NCBI GenBank assembly: GCA_029216955.1
Contig: JANAVB010023996.1
Location: 15,548,043-15,612,042, forward strand
Reading direction: 5' to 3'
Length of the DNA stretch: 64,000 bases
Source of the DNA: Iris pallida
Lineage: Eukaryota; Streptophyta; Magnoliopsida; Asparagales; Iridaceae
Below, in pieces: positions 40,500-53,315 of the stretch (its first letter is position 1; each line of letters begins with the position of its first letter). A program made the translations under genes and the position numbers. The notes beneath the pieces are model-generated. The model did no database searches and was not told the origin of the DNA. It saw only the letters and a program-made list of their open reading frames with translations.

Positions 40500-41560
40500 G
40501 ACAGAGGGATCAAAACACGATAGAGAGTTCAGTCAATAACTTAGGCACGGTCAAAGAACGACGACTTTGACATGAACAAGATAATCAATTTAAAATCGAT
40601 TAGGCACGATTAATGATTTTGGCACGATAAACCGAAATATGGACAACATTATATAGGCATGATTTAGAAATAAATATAAGTTATTTAAGCGCAAAGTCGC
40701 GATTAGGAGAATCAAAATCGTTCAGTTACGATCAATTAGAATGAAATCTAAGTATAAAATGATTAATAGGATAGACACGATCAAACACAAAAATGATGCG
40801 ATTGAGCATCATTAAAAATAATCAAAGGTTTAACACGATCAAATTCTAAGAATTACAATTATAGTTAGGTCATGAATCACAATCAAACTCTGACGTGATT
40901 AAGACCTTGAAAATGATTTAAAATCACTTAAGCACGATTTATGAGAGAGCTATGGAAAACAATTAAACAAGGGCATGCTCTGGAATGAAATCTGAACATA
41001 AGTGACTTGAAAATCAAAATTTAGGCACGACAGGAAAAATTATCCAAACATGATCGAATATGACACGACTAAGTTGGTAGATAGTCGTGATCAAGATAGT
41101 CAAAATTTTAGGCATGATTTATGGGTTCAATTAATATGTATAATCACGATCATTGAAATGAAGGTCGTTTAGTCATGCCAGGTCGTCGGCACGACCAATC
41201 ATAAAGGTTCAAGTGTTATCATGAATAGTTATGAAACCAAATCGTGATTAGGACGTAACTCAGACATTATTGAGAATTTAAATCAAAGTTTTACGCACGA
41301 GCGATAGTGTCATCGAAAATACGATCGGGATTTTAAATTCTGACATGATCGGAGATAACGTCAAATCTAATCCTTATTAAAACACGATGAAGAACAAAAT
41401 CAAAGTCTGAGCACGAGCAACAAAGGATTGAAATCCAAGTCACGATCGAATTTTATGCCACTTGAGTATAGTCAAGAATTAAGAACCTTGTCATGATAAA
41501 GAAGTTGACCAAAATCGGTTGGTCACGATCAAGGAGGATCAAAATTTAGCGGTATTGGAT
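40500..41560. repeat. CACGAT-rich quasi-repeat tract
   Basis: Variants of GGCACGATTAA, ACACGATCAAA and TCACGATC recur irregularly every 20-50 bp for about 1 kb. It would be the 3' untranslated part of the minus-strand gypsy element. Confidence 0.65.
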
Positions 41561-43860
41561 TTAAGGAACAATTTCAAGGATACGGAAGCCGAAGTAATCA
41601 TCTCGCTCTGCTTCGAATACGACCAAGATTATCCGAAGTCCAGATATATTACTACCGAACCATGATCATCATTTCCCAATTATACCTATCTCTCACAAGT
41701 TTAGATTACTACTACAAATTATGATCTTCAATCATGATGATCAACCCTTATATGATTACTACCAAAAATTAAAAGTTTTCTGTCATGAAGATTGAACCCT
41801 TCTATAAATACTGTAGGCTAGACCTTTATTCCAAGATACTACTCATGAAGCCTACTCTTGTTAGAACTTCTCAATCAATTCAATTTTTTTTCACCTTGAT
41901 TTTGTAGTCCATTAACCATTAGTCATCTTGACGTCCAATTTCCTCTATCTTGTCTCTAATTTAGACCTGAAATCTCTGAATCAGGTTTATAAATTATCCT
42001 AAAAATTGTTCAAACCATACTCCTCGTAATATCAAATCTAATGCCACTACCCATAATTTTTTTTATTTTTTATTTTATCTAAAATCAATCTGCATATATC
42101 CTTCAACTTTATACGTTCCAACATTTTTTTTAAAATTTCCTTGTTCTACTAATTTTTTAGTCATTTTCTTACCGATCTTTTGTTCAATTCGTACCCTCTC
42201 CACATGTAGTTGTAATCTCTTTTACATGTATTCTTGGATTCCTACATTCAGTATCCTAGCCTTAATTCAAATACGAGATATCTCGAGAATCAGTAAAACA
42301 AAAATATCTATGTTTTCAAAATCCAATCGACCTCGAATATCCTTATCAGTTCTAAAAATTCAACTACAATATTGCAGTTTACACCGATAATGTATATCTT
42401 ACTGTTCTTCTTACTCGAATTCTTTCTACGCTCTTTCTAGAGTTAATCCATACTCAAAATAATCCTCTTAGTGTAATTGTTCCCAAATTGATACTATCGG
42501 CCTCTTGATTTTATTTCCAATCTCAGTCATATCATTCTCCACTAGTTCTATCTCAACGTTCAATATTTTGTATTCCTACCAGAATTACCACTTGATAACA
42601 AATTTTGTCTTTTCCGAGCTAGATGATTACGATATTTCCTTGGCCATTCCCAGGTAAGGAGATACGAGATTTCAAAAGATTTTAAAATGTAGCTGACAGT
42701 TTTAGGTGTTAGATAGTTTGGTGGATGTAGGTAGGACAGAGATAACAAGACGAAGAGAAAAAGAAAAAAAAAATGATAATAGGAATTTGGTCTTGCTCAT
42801 CTGGTCATAACAAAATTGTCGTCCTTCCCTTTTCTTGCACTCGTCCATCATCAGCAAAAGCAAAATTTCTCAGCCTCCAAGGTATTCACTTCGGTCTAAT
42901 AATCAAACTCTTCCTCATTAAATCTTTCTCGTGACTTCCAAGTCACTAACTACAAATTACTGATAATCTTGTGGCCTAACCTTCATACCTAAGGTCATTT
43001 ATCCACATAAATTCTTCTAAACTTTCACGTCTAAATATGTCGGGGTTTTCTATCATCAGAAATTTTCCATCACTCATATCTTCCCAGATGTTAACTCTAT
43101 GTCATTGAAAATTTTCTAATAATAAGTTCATAGCAATCTACCTTCGAACTTATCCTTTGTCTTATTCAAGCAACCTCAATTATTGTTCGAATCAATTAAA
43201 TTCGTTGACAAACAGGTAGGAATCACGATTCCTATATGTAACCATTCTTAAAACTCCATGTGTTAGTAAATGATCCAAGTTGTATGACTCTGGTCTTAAC
43301 AAATCTTCTAAGTAAATTGTAAACCCTAAGTATCCCTATTTCAAATTCTTAGTCATCACTCCTGCAAATTTATTCCAATCCTCCTACAATTTTCGTCTTG
43401 GTATTTTCTTGAAATTTGGAAATTCCATCATTTGTATAATAATTGCATCTCGTGCCACCTTCCTGACTACTCAAGCAAAAAAGATAATCCAACATTTTCT
43501 TAGACGGTTCCTACAACTGTAAAAAATTGTATAAAACTTCTCTTTAATGTTTTCCTTGTCGCAAGTCCATTCAATACTATTCTCTAATCATTTAAAATTA
43601 TAATCTACATTTACTAGAAATTCCTAACCTAATTATGTAATCCTTCCTTTGTTCCTCTGAATTCCTTTGTTAAATTCCGTTTATTTTCTCAGCCCATTTG
43701 ACAAACTCTCAAGCTCCAAATGTAATATCTAGGTCAAAATTCTAGTTTTCTGAATATAACCAAAAATAATTCTCGACCTTCTTGTATAAGATTGACTAAT
43801 CGTTCTCTCCTTTGAACCCAAAACGTTATAAGTCCATCATCTACTCTCTCGTTCATTCTA
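41561..43860. other. Decayed sequence, probably gypsy-internal
   Basis: 2.3 kb with no recognisable domain in any frame and no clean repeat. By position it should be internal sequence of the minus-strand gypsy element, but I cannot show gag or pol motifs. Confidence 0.4.
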
Positions 43861-44327
43861 GAATCCATAAAAATATCTTCGTGCAAGAATTGGGTTCGGC
43901 AACGGACAAGTATTCAAAATCAGGATGAGCAAAAGCATGCGAAATTTGACTCAACAGAAATTCGAAGTAATATTCTCAGGGGTCATCCCTAGAGTATATC
44001 AAGAGATCCTAATATGTGATTAAGTATCCAAAACTCCTAAAATATTCTATGATTCAAATCCTTATCCTAGGGCTGGCTTGCAGTAGTACGGCTAAGCCTA
44101 AGTACTACCATGACTTCACAATAGTTGCGAAGATTGACCTGCATGGGCCACCATAGGAAAGAATTGCAGCTGTGGTGCAGAATTCAAGACTTAGTCCATT
44201 CTTGTACTATAGTCTATTGTTTGACCCATGCGAAAAGATTCAAGTCGTCAGTGACATCTATCCCAATGCATAATGGACAGTTACTGTGGGGAACACTCAA
44301 ACCTATATATTGATATATGTGAGGGAT
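43861..44327 (+). other. copia 3' untranslated region and polypurine tract
   Basis: Lies directly before the 3' LTR and ends with the purine tract GTGAGGGA at 44319-44326. The left limit is uncertain because the junction with the gypsy remnant is not visible. Confidence 0.5.
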
Positions 44328-44464
44328 TGTTGGAGCTTTTCCTTGGCATGTAGAGAGAGCTTGCTATCAATACATGCCTAGTATTTAGTCCCATATTGAA
44401 AAAGCATTATGAAGTGTATCTCAATACATACTTGGTGTGTTGTTGAGATATGCACATGGGGTGG
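44328..44464 (+). repeat. copia 3' LTR, first 137 bp
   Basis: TGTTGGAGCTTTTCCTTGGC... matches 32207-32492 apart from the MITE and scattered substitutions. Cut at GGGGTGG by the gypsy LTR. Confidence 0.9.
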
Positions 44465-46710
44465 TGTAACACCCTGTTTTCTGAAATTAGGGATTTTTGA
44501 AAATTTATTATTTTTATTATTTATTAGTGGTATTTTAGTCATGGTATGATTTTCTGGTGATTTTAGTTAAGTTAAACCATTTCTAAAGTCATGCTAAGTC
44601 ATGACTTATGACTTTGTGATTTTGGTTAGTATAACTTAGTGTAAACCCTAGTTTTCTCTAACCTAGAAGTTGCCATGACCATGAGAGCTTAGCCATAGGC
44701 TTAGAACACCAAATTAGTGATTTTTAGCCTAAAGGGTATTTTGGTAATTTACTAGACTTTATTTGTGATTATGTGATTTTAATATTATTTAATCATGGTT
44801 AAAGTCCCATGATTAGTCCCTAACCTATCCTACCCTAAACTAGAGGTTAGCCACTAACCTAGAAGCATTAGGATGAAGATTTGGTCATGGGATAAAGTGG
44901 TTAAATATCTAGATATTAACTTTTTAGATATTTTCCTTAAACCACTCAAAATATCCAACCCCTTTACACAAGTCTTGCCTTAGCCTAGAAGAAAGCCAAG
45001 GACACCTCCCCTACCCCCCATGGCAGCCAAGGACCCCCCCTTGGCAGCCCACAATTCTATAAAACCCCATTGAATTAATTCATGAATAATTTACATGAAA
45101 TTAATTCCTAGAAAATCCCTTTTCCTTCAAACACCCACAACTTGAGCAATATAGATCCAAATTCACTCTAGTCTTTTGCATTGGGACCCTACTACATCAA
45201 GGATACTAAGGGAGGATAGCAATCAAGAATTTGGAGGCTTTGGACATCATCAAGTTGAAGGATACACACCCCCCTCTTCTTTGATTTTCATTGGATTTGC
45301 ACAAATAGGTAAATGCCCATAAACTTTGTTAATTTTGTGTTTTCTCTTCATATTTGCATGCAGCTAGGTACTAGGGTACTGTAGGACAAATTTGGTGGAA
45401 ATTAGAAGTGGTTTGGTGTCCGTATCGGACACGTATCATAGGGTAGAAACCCTTGTTTGTTAAAATGCCACAATGGACTTGTTTTTGTGTTTTTGTAAAA
45501 CAAATTACACAAACTTGTAGCCCTAGACTTGCTGATCACAGAACACGTGGATTGAGCACATTTTAGTGCTGTGTCCATGTCCAAATTGGACACAAACCGA
45601 CCGCACGAGCCCATCGTGCATGCCCTGCTACCCGACACCTCGTGTGCACTACACAGGCCACTAGGACACGTAAGATTTGACACAGACAAGGGGGCAATGT
45701 CTGCGAACATGCCCCCAAAGTCTCGTGTCGCATCGTGTCGTGTCGAGTGAGAAAACTCACTCGCACTGGACACGCGCTGTCAGCACACACGCGCGCGGGC
45801 ATGACTTTGAGCATGTCGTGTCGCGTGGACACGACACTAGAGTGTCTCGTAGTGACACGGGCATGAAGCCCTATTCGTGGCGTACTCGTGGACACGAGCA
45901 CGTGGTGCGTCGTGTCCTGTGTCGCGAGCACGACGCGTGCAACCGCGTGCACGATGCAGTCTGAACTCGCGTGTATCAGTCGGATTTTCACGACTGATAC
46001 GGGGTTCGTTCTGTGTCCACGCGTGTCGTGGACACGTGTCAGGGTGTGGAACGTGTAGCCATACGTGTGGGCTACACGTATGCACGACCACGAGACGTGT
46101 CGTGTCTCGTGGTGTGTCCACGAGTGCGTGGAACGCGTGCACGACACTGTGGTTGTGTACGCGTATCAGAGTTTACCCGTGTGTTGTTTTCTAGTGTTTG
46201 GACACGTGAAACTGTGTCGTGGTGTCGTGTCAGGTACCTAGGATACTAGGGTATCTATGGGGTGTTAGTTACCAACCGATTGTTTCGAGTCTTAGCTCGA
46301 TTTAGTATGGGTAAATCGAGTTACCCTTGTTTACCCACACAGCCCATTATTTCCAGATTTTAGGGATTTTTCCAGTTTTGCAAAATCGAATTTTAAATCG
46401 ATTTTGTTTGAGATTAATACATTGTGTGAGTGTATTTTAGTACATATATACGTAGTATATATGTATGTGTGAGTGTGGGTGAAATTTGGGGCTAAATGGT
46501 AGTGTGTATGTGTAGTTGTGTACATGTGTACATATATATGTATGTATGTACTGTGTGTGTGTGTGTTTGGGTCTGGATTGGTTCCAGATTTCTGGAACCA
46601 CACTCCCCCCTGTCCAGCATTCTCTGTCCCCTCTCTCTCTCACTGTCCTTCACTCACTCTCTCATTCTCTCTCTCACTTTCTCTCTATATATATGTGTAT
46701 ATATATAAGT

Positions 46711-46792
<82 letters not shown>

Positions 46793-48528
46793 GATATATA
46801 TATATACATTGTATTAGATCCCATTATATATATATATATATGTGTGAATGTGGGTTTTGTATATATAGAGTATTTACATATTAGTATTTGGGTAGTAGAT
46901 AGATAGTGTATATCTATATATATAGATATATGTATATATAGATAACTTGCTAAGGAATAGGTTTATATAGAACCCTATATTAGCCTATGGCCAAGATTAT
47001 TAGCCTATGGCTTGGGGCTAACCCTAATGGCCCAAAACCCAACTTGTTGACCCTTGTTGACTAAGGGTTGACCAAAGTCAACCTTAGGACAAAGTTGACC
47101 TAGTTAACCTAGAATTGACTAAGAATGACCTAAAATAACTAGTTTGACTAGTTTGACTAAAACCCTAACTAGTTGACTAGTGTTGACCTAACTTTGACTA
47201 GTTTGACTTTAGAGTTGACCAAGAGTTGACTTTTGACCAATTTAACCTAGAATCATGTAGTATGCATTGTATACTTTTTTTTTTACCATTGTGGATACAT
47301 TGTGACTTGTATTGCTCTGATTAGGAGCCATACACCTCTCCTCAGACAGTATATCCTCTTCAGACATTCAGTTATCAGGCGAGTACATTCTCTGACCGTT
47401 TCATACTTGTTCAGGCTTTACTTCTCGCTCTAGATTACTTTACTTGTTGCTGTCACGTTGGTAACACGGATTGGTACTATATGGATCTTTACATGAGATG
47501 TTATCCCCCTCGGGAGCATCGGGTACTTCATGTTATGTGTGTTTCACTATCATCATGTACTCCTATGCTTCCATCATTCATGTGCACTCATGTGATCATG
47601 TACTCTCATGTTTACTGAGCCCTCATGTATACTATCATGTGCACCCTTTCATGGGCCCCATGTGATATCATGTATAATAACGTAACTTGTATAGATTCTT
47701 GTGTATTGATTGGGGAAACGGGGGAGTAGAAGTGGACATGTGAATAATTTCAAAGTAGTACAATCATGTGCAAACTCAGTAGTGTAATTATGTATAAATT
47801 CTAGCCATTCACATGCCTATCTTGTGCTCTACATCACTAGTCACTACAGTTCTCTATATACAGTAGATATTTCATTATAGCTATCTCTTTTACAGCGTAT
47901 ATTTCCTTTCAGCAGTTCATGTATCTTACTCTATTGCCTGTATCGTATTTCCTAACCTGATATGAACTGTGTGAGATGTATTGTGCTCGTTCCTGTCCTG
48001 ATTGGACCTGTTGAAAATATTACAGAGGATGAGGACGAGGCATGGGTGACTACTTATTATGGAGCAGGACTAGATGACACTTGTATTGAGGACCCTCAGC
48101 AGGATCCACCTGCAGCTGAGGATGTTGTTCCAGTAGTCTAGACCAGTTTAGTCTAGGCAGTCTTTTCTATATTTACATTTTGTCTCACATTCTGAGTTGT
48201 ATTTTGAGATGTGGAGATGTATAGACTCTTAGACTTATTGTATTATGAGTTGACATTCTGGATGTTATGTATCCTAGACACTTAGACTTATTTCATCTAT
48301 GCTATGGTTCTCTTTGAGTTACTATCTATCTTCTGTCTTTCATTCTTCTACCTTAGATGTGATTGAGACTATATGTTGTGATGTTACCTCCACTCGGAGA
48401 GTATAAACTGTACAGGTACCTTATATTGTTAGATGATTGACCTAGGACAGCGTTCTACCGCCGACACTGCGGCGTAGGCTGGACGTACCCACTTCTCGTG
48501 CCCTTACTCTAGGGTGCGGGTCGTGACA
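44465..48528 (+). repeat. Gypsy 5' LTR (about 4.06 kb)
   Basis: Starts TGTAACACCCTG and ends GCGGGTCGTGACA, giving TG...CA with inverted ACACCC/GGGTCGTGACA character. It contains an ACGTGTC-rich block (45540-46240), pyrimidine-rich CTCTCT (46615-46690), (AT)n at 46711-46788, and a 47030-47250 stretch dense in TTGACC/TTGACT. A gag frame follows, so this is a 5' LTR. Confidence 0.78.
45540..46240. repeat. ACGTGT / GTGTCGTG motif cluster
   Basis: About 700 bp dominated by GTGTCGTG, ACACGTGT, CACGAC and GACACG in both orientations, including several CACGTG (G-box) cores. The open frames on both strands are compositional. Confidence 0.75.
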
Positions 48529-48992
48529 CGTTTTTAGTGGTGGCCTATGCAGGTCGAGTTTATGTAGTGGTATTCGAACTAGAGTATCACTACAGCCTGC
48601 GATAGGATTTGAGGAATAGGCTTAGAGAGAGTGGATACTCAATCACTGCTAGGATACTTTCAGAGATTCCTGGGATGACCCTTGAGAATCTCATTTGAAA
48701 TTATGATTTAAACTCCTTTTTCCTTGATTGAATTTGATTTTTGGAGGATTCACTGTAGAACTTTGAATCCTGGAGTTAGTTGATGAATTTGAAATTTTTG
48801 TAGTTGTTGATTTTAATTTCTTGTGTTAGATTAATATCCTTATTTTAGGGTACTCAATCGCATTAGGAAAACTCTTAACTGGATTCCTGCCATCTAAATT
48901 CCTGTTGAAGGGTTACTTCCTTGAATAACTGTCCTCCCTTGAATTATCATTTTATATCTCAGTATTGATTCCTTGTTTGATCTGTCTTCAGG

Positions 48993-49725
48993 ATGGGTAT
49001 GAAGACACGATCTCATCGTCTCGATCAGGGAGATACCACTGAGGGGTCTACTACTCCTCGTCCTGATCAGCAGGGCCCCGAGACTGCAGTTCCTGTTGTG
49101 CCAGCTCAGGTTAGGATATCTGCAGCCTATGGGAGTACACCTCTCCCTACTCCGAGACCTTCTTCTGTCGTCCCGAACGTTCTTCAGCAGCAGTCGTCAT
49201 CAGGATCAGAGGACGTGGCACGATTGTTCTCCTTCTTCCAGCAGATAGTGGAAACTCAGCGGCAACAGTTGTTCAAGAGGGGACGGGACGCTCGTGGTAC
49301 CAGCAGCAGTAGAGGCCAGGCCAAGAGGCCCCATGTGCAGTTTCAGCAGACACAGACCCCAGTGGGAGTTCAGCAAGTGCAGCATCAGTATCGGGGTCAG
49401 GACCCGAAGATAATCAGTTGTCCCTATTGCAAGAAGTCGGGACATGGACGGAGTGAGTGCAGGAAGAGGTTGGGTCGGTGCCTAATATGTGGGGCAGCGG
49501 ACCACCAGCTGAGGGAGTGTTCCCAGTACATAGGCAGAGTAGCACAGGGAGCAGCACCAGGAGCAGGAGCCAAGGCTCCGGTAGGACAGCAGCAGAGAGG
49601 ACCGTTACAGCCACAGTAGCAGAGATTTTTGCAGTTCCAGCAGCAGGCTGGAAGAGGTTAGCAGGGGCGTGCTTACGCCATGACAGTTGAGAATGCTCAG
49701 GCAGTTGGCGATGTGCTTGCAGGTT
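48993..49725 (+). pseudogene. Gypsy gag remnant lacking capsid
   Basis: A 208-codon frame from ATG 48993 opens MGMKTRSHRLDQGD, then Pro/Gln-rich sequence. Two intact knuckles follow (CPYCKKSGHGRSEC and CLICGAADHQLREC). The retrotransposon capsid domain expected between them is absent. TAG at 49617 and a second TAG near 49659 interrupt Gln-rich sequence, then GRAYAMTVENAQAVGDVLAG, the usual gag-protease junction of chromovirus-like gypsy elements, leads into unrelated DNA. No protease or RT. Confidence 0.8.
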
Positions 49726-51160
49726 TTGTTCTTCTAAATTCCATTCCCACCTTGCTTCATTATATCTATCTTAAAATCCAATTCCATCTGCTCCTACCTA
49801 TTCTTTATTAGTGATCAGTTTTGACCTGGTAGTTTATTTGGTTTTGTCGATTGTTTGTTGTTTCTTTATCTCTTACTTAGGAGTAGGAGTAGGAGTAGGA
49901 GTAGCTTTAGCTATTAATATAATTCTTGACTAACTCTTTTGTCAAGGACTTTCCTCTTAAATAAATTAATTTATGTGTTATGCCTTTTGACTTAGAGTTG
50001 ATAGAGTAGCTCTGACCATAGAATGGTGACCCTTTTAGCCCTGTGATTTATTGTTTCCTTATCTTCCTAGTCTATGCCCATGACCAGGACTATGTATCTT
50101 CTTTCATCATTCCACCCTTACTTATATCTTATGCTACAAATTTATCCTTAGTTTTACAAGCTTATCCTTTTTTGAGCTTGATCATGATATATTTTATTGG
50201 GTGCGCATCCACTAACATATTGTCTAATCAGAACCGGCGCATGATGGTCTGATCAACCTATTGCATTTTGGTTCGCCTTTTCATATATTAATCTACGTGG
50301 ATGGAGACACAGTTAAACTTACCCTAGAATCTTATCCACAACAGCCTTGACAATTCTCCTTGGAATTATTTTAATCGCCTATGAACCTCGTATTCGTATC
50401 CAGTTGAATTAAATTTATCATGACCTGGATCTTCATCATTGGATGCTCGTGCTCATACTTAATTCCATTGATTTCCCATCTTGCCCAAATCTCTATTTTT
50501 CCTGAAATTGATCAACTTAGATCGTGTCAAGACTAAAATCTATTTGTGATTGTTTGTACCTAAATTTTTAATTTTCTTTTTATGGAATGGTAACTTTAAT
50601 GATTTCTCACTTGTTAATGACCCATTTTCATATAGGAGAGTAGACGACCCTATAGTCTTGATGATTGTTGTTTCCTTACCTTCCCAAATTTGGACACCTT
50701 AGATTGCTTGAACGTTTTGATACCATAGGACAGTATTGATCTAGAATGACTAGTGCACCTGGATGAGACCGCAGATTGTTCCATTTAACCTGTTCCCCTG
50801 GTACCACTATTTCATCACGATTTTTGGTTCAATTAGGCCATGGACCTTTCCCACTCTAAATTATGATCACCGTAGACACATTACCGTGACTTTTAAATTT
50901 GGAGCACAAGACTAGTTGTTTTCTCAAAACTGATTTCACGTACATGACCTAGACATGACATACTACGCCCATGACCTTAGTGTCCCACTCAGGCATACCA
51001 TCATGTGCTTCATTTGCTTAGTACGATTTTCCTGACCCGAGACTCCATCCTGATTTACCCCATGGAGTTACCTTTGGCTTCGATTTGAATTCAGGACACC
51101 TTATGACCTGAAACTGCCAGCCAATTTTTGGACATGACTGTAGAAGCATGAAAAATATTG
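49726..51160. other. Decayed spacer, nothing recognised
   Basis: Contains a short (GGAGTA)n near 49880-49902. No domain in any frame. It may be the decayed remainder of the gypsy element. Confidence 0.45.
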
Positions 51161-51250
51161 CTTTTAGTCCCACATCGGAAAGGAGAAGAAGAAAGGGCTC
51201 ACTCCATTCTATAAATAGAGCCCCCTTACCTCCTTTGAAAAGAGCACCAA
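51161..51250 (+). promoter_or_regulatory. snRNA-type USE plus TATA fragment
   Basis: GTCCCACATCG at 51167-51177 and TATAAATAG at 51210-51218, 32 nt apart, the spacing of Pol II-type plant snRNA promoters. The unit is interrupted at 51250 by the LARD-like element and would continue at 58406. No snRNA sequence follows, so an LTR remnant is most likely. Confidence 0.55.
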
Positions 51251-53315
51251 TGTCACGCCCCGCTCCCGCAGGAGCGATCGTCCTCGCTAAGGCGTGATGC
51301 CGCACGGGCCTAGGTTGCGCCCGTGCAAGGCCAAGTCCAGAAACGGCCGATTTGAGCTAGGTCACAGAGTCGCACAGAGTGTCCCCATTTGCAGCGGAAA
51401 GTAATTGAACACAAGTTGAAACGAATTCAAACACTTTATTGATTTTCAAGGAGTTTACAAGCGGCGCTAGGCCGATATTACAAATCGCTCAAGCTCTCTC
51501 TCTCTGAAACATAAAAGGCGTGCCAAGTGGCTTTCAACATGGAATGATTCATGGCGATGTTCCGATACATTATGTCCTGTATAGGGTGCTTCAGCTTCTT
51601 GCAACGTCCCAAGGCCCCGGAGTTGGCTCCACGCCTTAACACGTTCGATGGAAGCTCCGCACCCGCCGGCGTCTCCTGCTTCCTGCAAGCAGACTGTGGG
51701 GTTATCAGTACATTGTTATGCACTGGTGGGGAGGCTAGCTCGCCCACAACGCTATCATTACCAAACACGTTCCATTTACTTTTGTGCATCTCTATCATTC
51801 ATTGTCTTTCTAATCTTGCCTTAGGATCAGTTTCATGGCATATTTCATAGCCTATCTCGTGTTGTCGAATACAGTGTCGCATGGAAATACATGCATAACT
51901 TACCCATACTTACCGTCCGGCCTTCCCTGTTCAATGTAAACCAAGTTAGTCAACAATTCATGTGTAATATCATAACGTGATTCTTGGGAACATTCAATAT
52001 CAAGGGCGTGTTCCTGCCTCAGTTTCTAGCATATCGTAGGCGTGTTTTCTAACTCACTTCATAAAGTACTCTTTATCATTGGTGTGATATATATCAAGCC
52101 TATTCAGAAGGCGCTTTGTTTAGTTCACTTAGACTACTTTGATTTCAATGCAAGGACTTGCACGTGGATTGCCACCAGCAAGCCCACTTAATCTATATGC
52201 ACCGGTCGCTGGCAAGTCAGCCATTATGGACATTTCCCCTGTGCCAATCTCATCTATCAAGCGTGATGGCTGGTACACCTTGATAGACTATTGAATAACC
52301 GGCCCTACGTTTGGTTATGTGCCCAAGCCCGCACATTCTGTCCGCCCGTAGGCCATGATTCCGCCTAGGCCGGCCACGAAATCGTCGTTCGTTGCCCTTG
52401 GAATCCCTTTTCGCTCGTGCATGAGCCGTCCACGACTATTTCGTATCTTATTGTCATTTTAACTTAACGGCAGTCTTGAGCCATAGGCTAACCCTTAGCC
52501 ATAATGCGTTATCGACCAGGTTGGCGTCCGTGCAGCGCGGGTAGCGAGCCCCGTTGTACGTGCCCGTCACACCTGTCGCTAACCATTCTTTCTTTTCTTA
52601 TCTTTCATTCATTCTTTCTTTTCTTTCTTTCACTTGTCCGTTTGTTCATTGATTCATTCACGTATTCATTCTTTCATTCGTTGATTCATTCATTCACTTA
52701 TTCGTTCATTTATTCATTCATACATTTTGCAACTCCTCGTGTGGGAGTCGCCTTGGCGACCCATCGGTCCCATAGCCTTTCAATGTTACTAAACTCTACT
52801 TGGGGCGACTATGTTGATAGTCTTCCCGTTTCATTGTTGTAAACCATTCATTGTTTCATTGTTAAAAGCATAAGGGACTTGAACGTAAGCTTGTGCCTTA
52901 GCACGAGCGTGGAGCACGGTGCGAGAGTTCACGTTTTCTAAGTTCCTTTCCATATTCTATACAACCATGCAAGATGGGATTATTCCCTTAGCTAGGTACA
53001 TTGAGTCATTCATTTATTAGCATGCGCGGTGTTATCGCCTAGCGATTCTCGTGATAGTGTCCGCATTGTTCAGTGTCTAGGCTAAGCAGTGACGGGTTCA
53101 TCGGAGCCACCCACCTTAGCGATGTTCGCAATCGGCCGAGCGATACTCCGAGCGCGCCTTTGAAAGTCTAAGTCTGGATTCATCTTGACGGCCAATGTAA
53201 GCCTTGCATCGATTCTTCATCAGGTCGATGCCAACTCTTCGGGTCGACGGCTCGTTTGAGTCGTTGCACTTGCCATTTGAATCGACGTTCCGCTAGGACG
53301 GAGCGGGTCATTACA
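51251..53315 (-). repeat. 3' LTR of LARD-like element
   Basis: TGTCACGCCCCGC to GGGTCATTACA. Contains a (TTCATTCA)-type simple tract at about 52583-52725 that gives hydrophobic-looking false frames. Confidence 0.95.

Larger units (their letters stand above)
32207..44464 (+). mobile_element. Ty1/copia element (Tork/Angela-like), decayed and interrupted
   Basis: 5' LTR from 32207, gag from 33449, protease, integrase, RT and RNase H to 37070, then a gypsy insertion, then a polypurine tract and the first 137 bp of the 3' LTR (44328-44464), where a second gypsy LTR cuts in. The two LTR starts share TGTTGGAGCTTTTCCTTG and differ at about ten of 137 aligned sites, so the insertion is old. Confidence 0.88.

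Noticed and set aside
45402..46249. Overlapping 90-190 codon frames
   Set aside because: Compositional effect of the ACGTGT/GTGTCGTG cluster in an LTR.
51167..51250. U-snRNA gene
   Set aside because: Promoter-like USE and TATA are present, but the downstream sequence matches no U1, U2, U4, U5 or U6 start and is cut by an insertion.
52504..52842. Hydrophobic frame duplicated at 57589; possible membrane protein
   Set aside because: Encoded by a TTCATTCA simple repeat inside both LTRs of the non-coding element.
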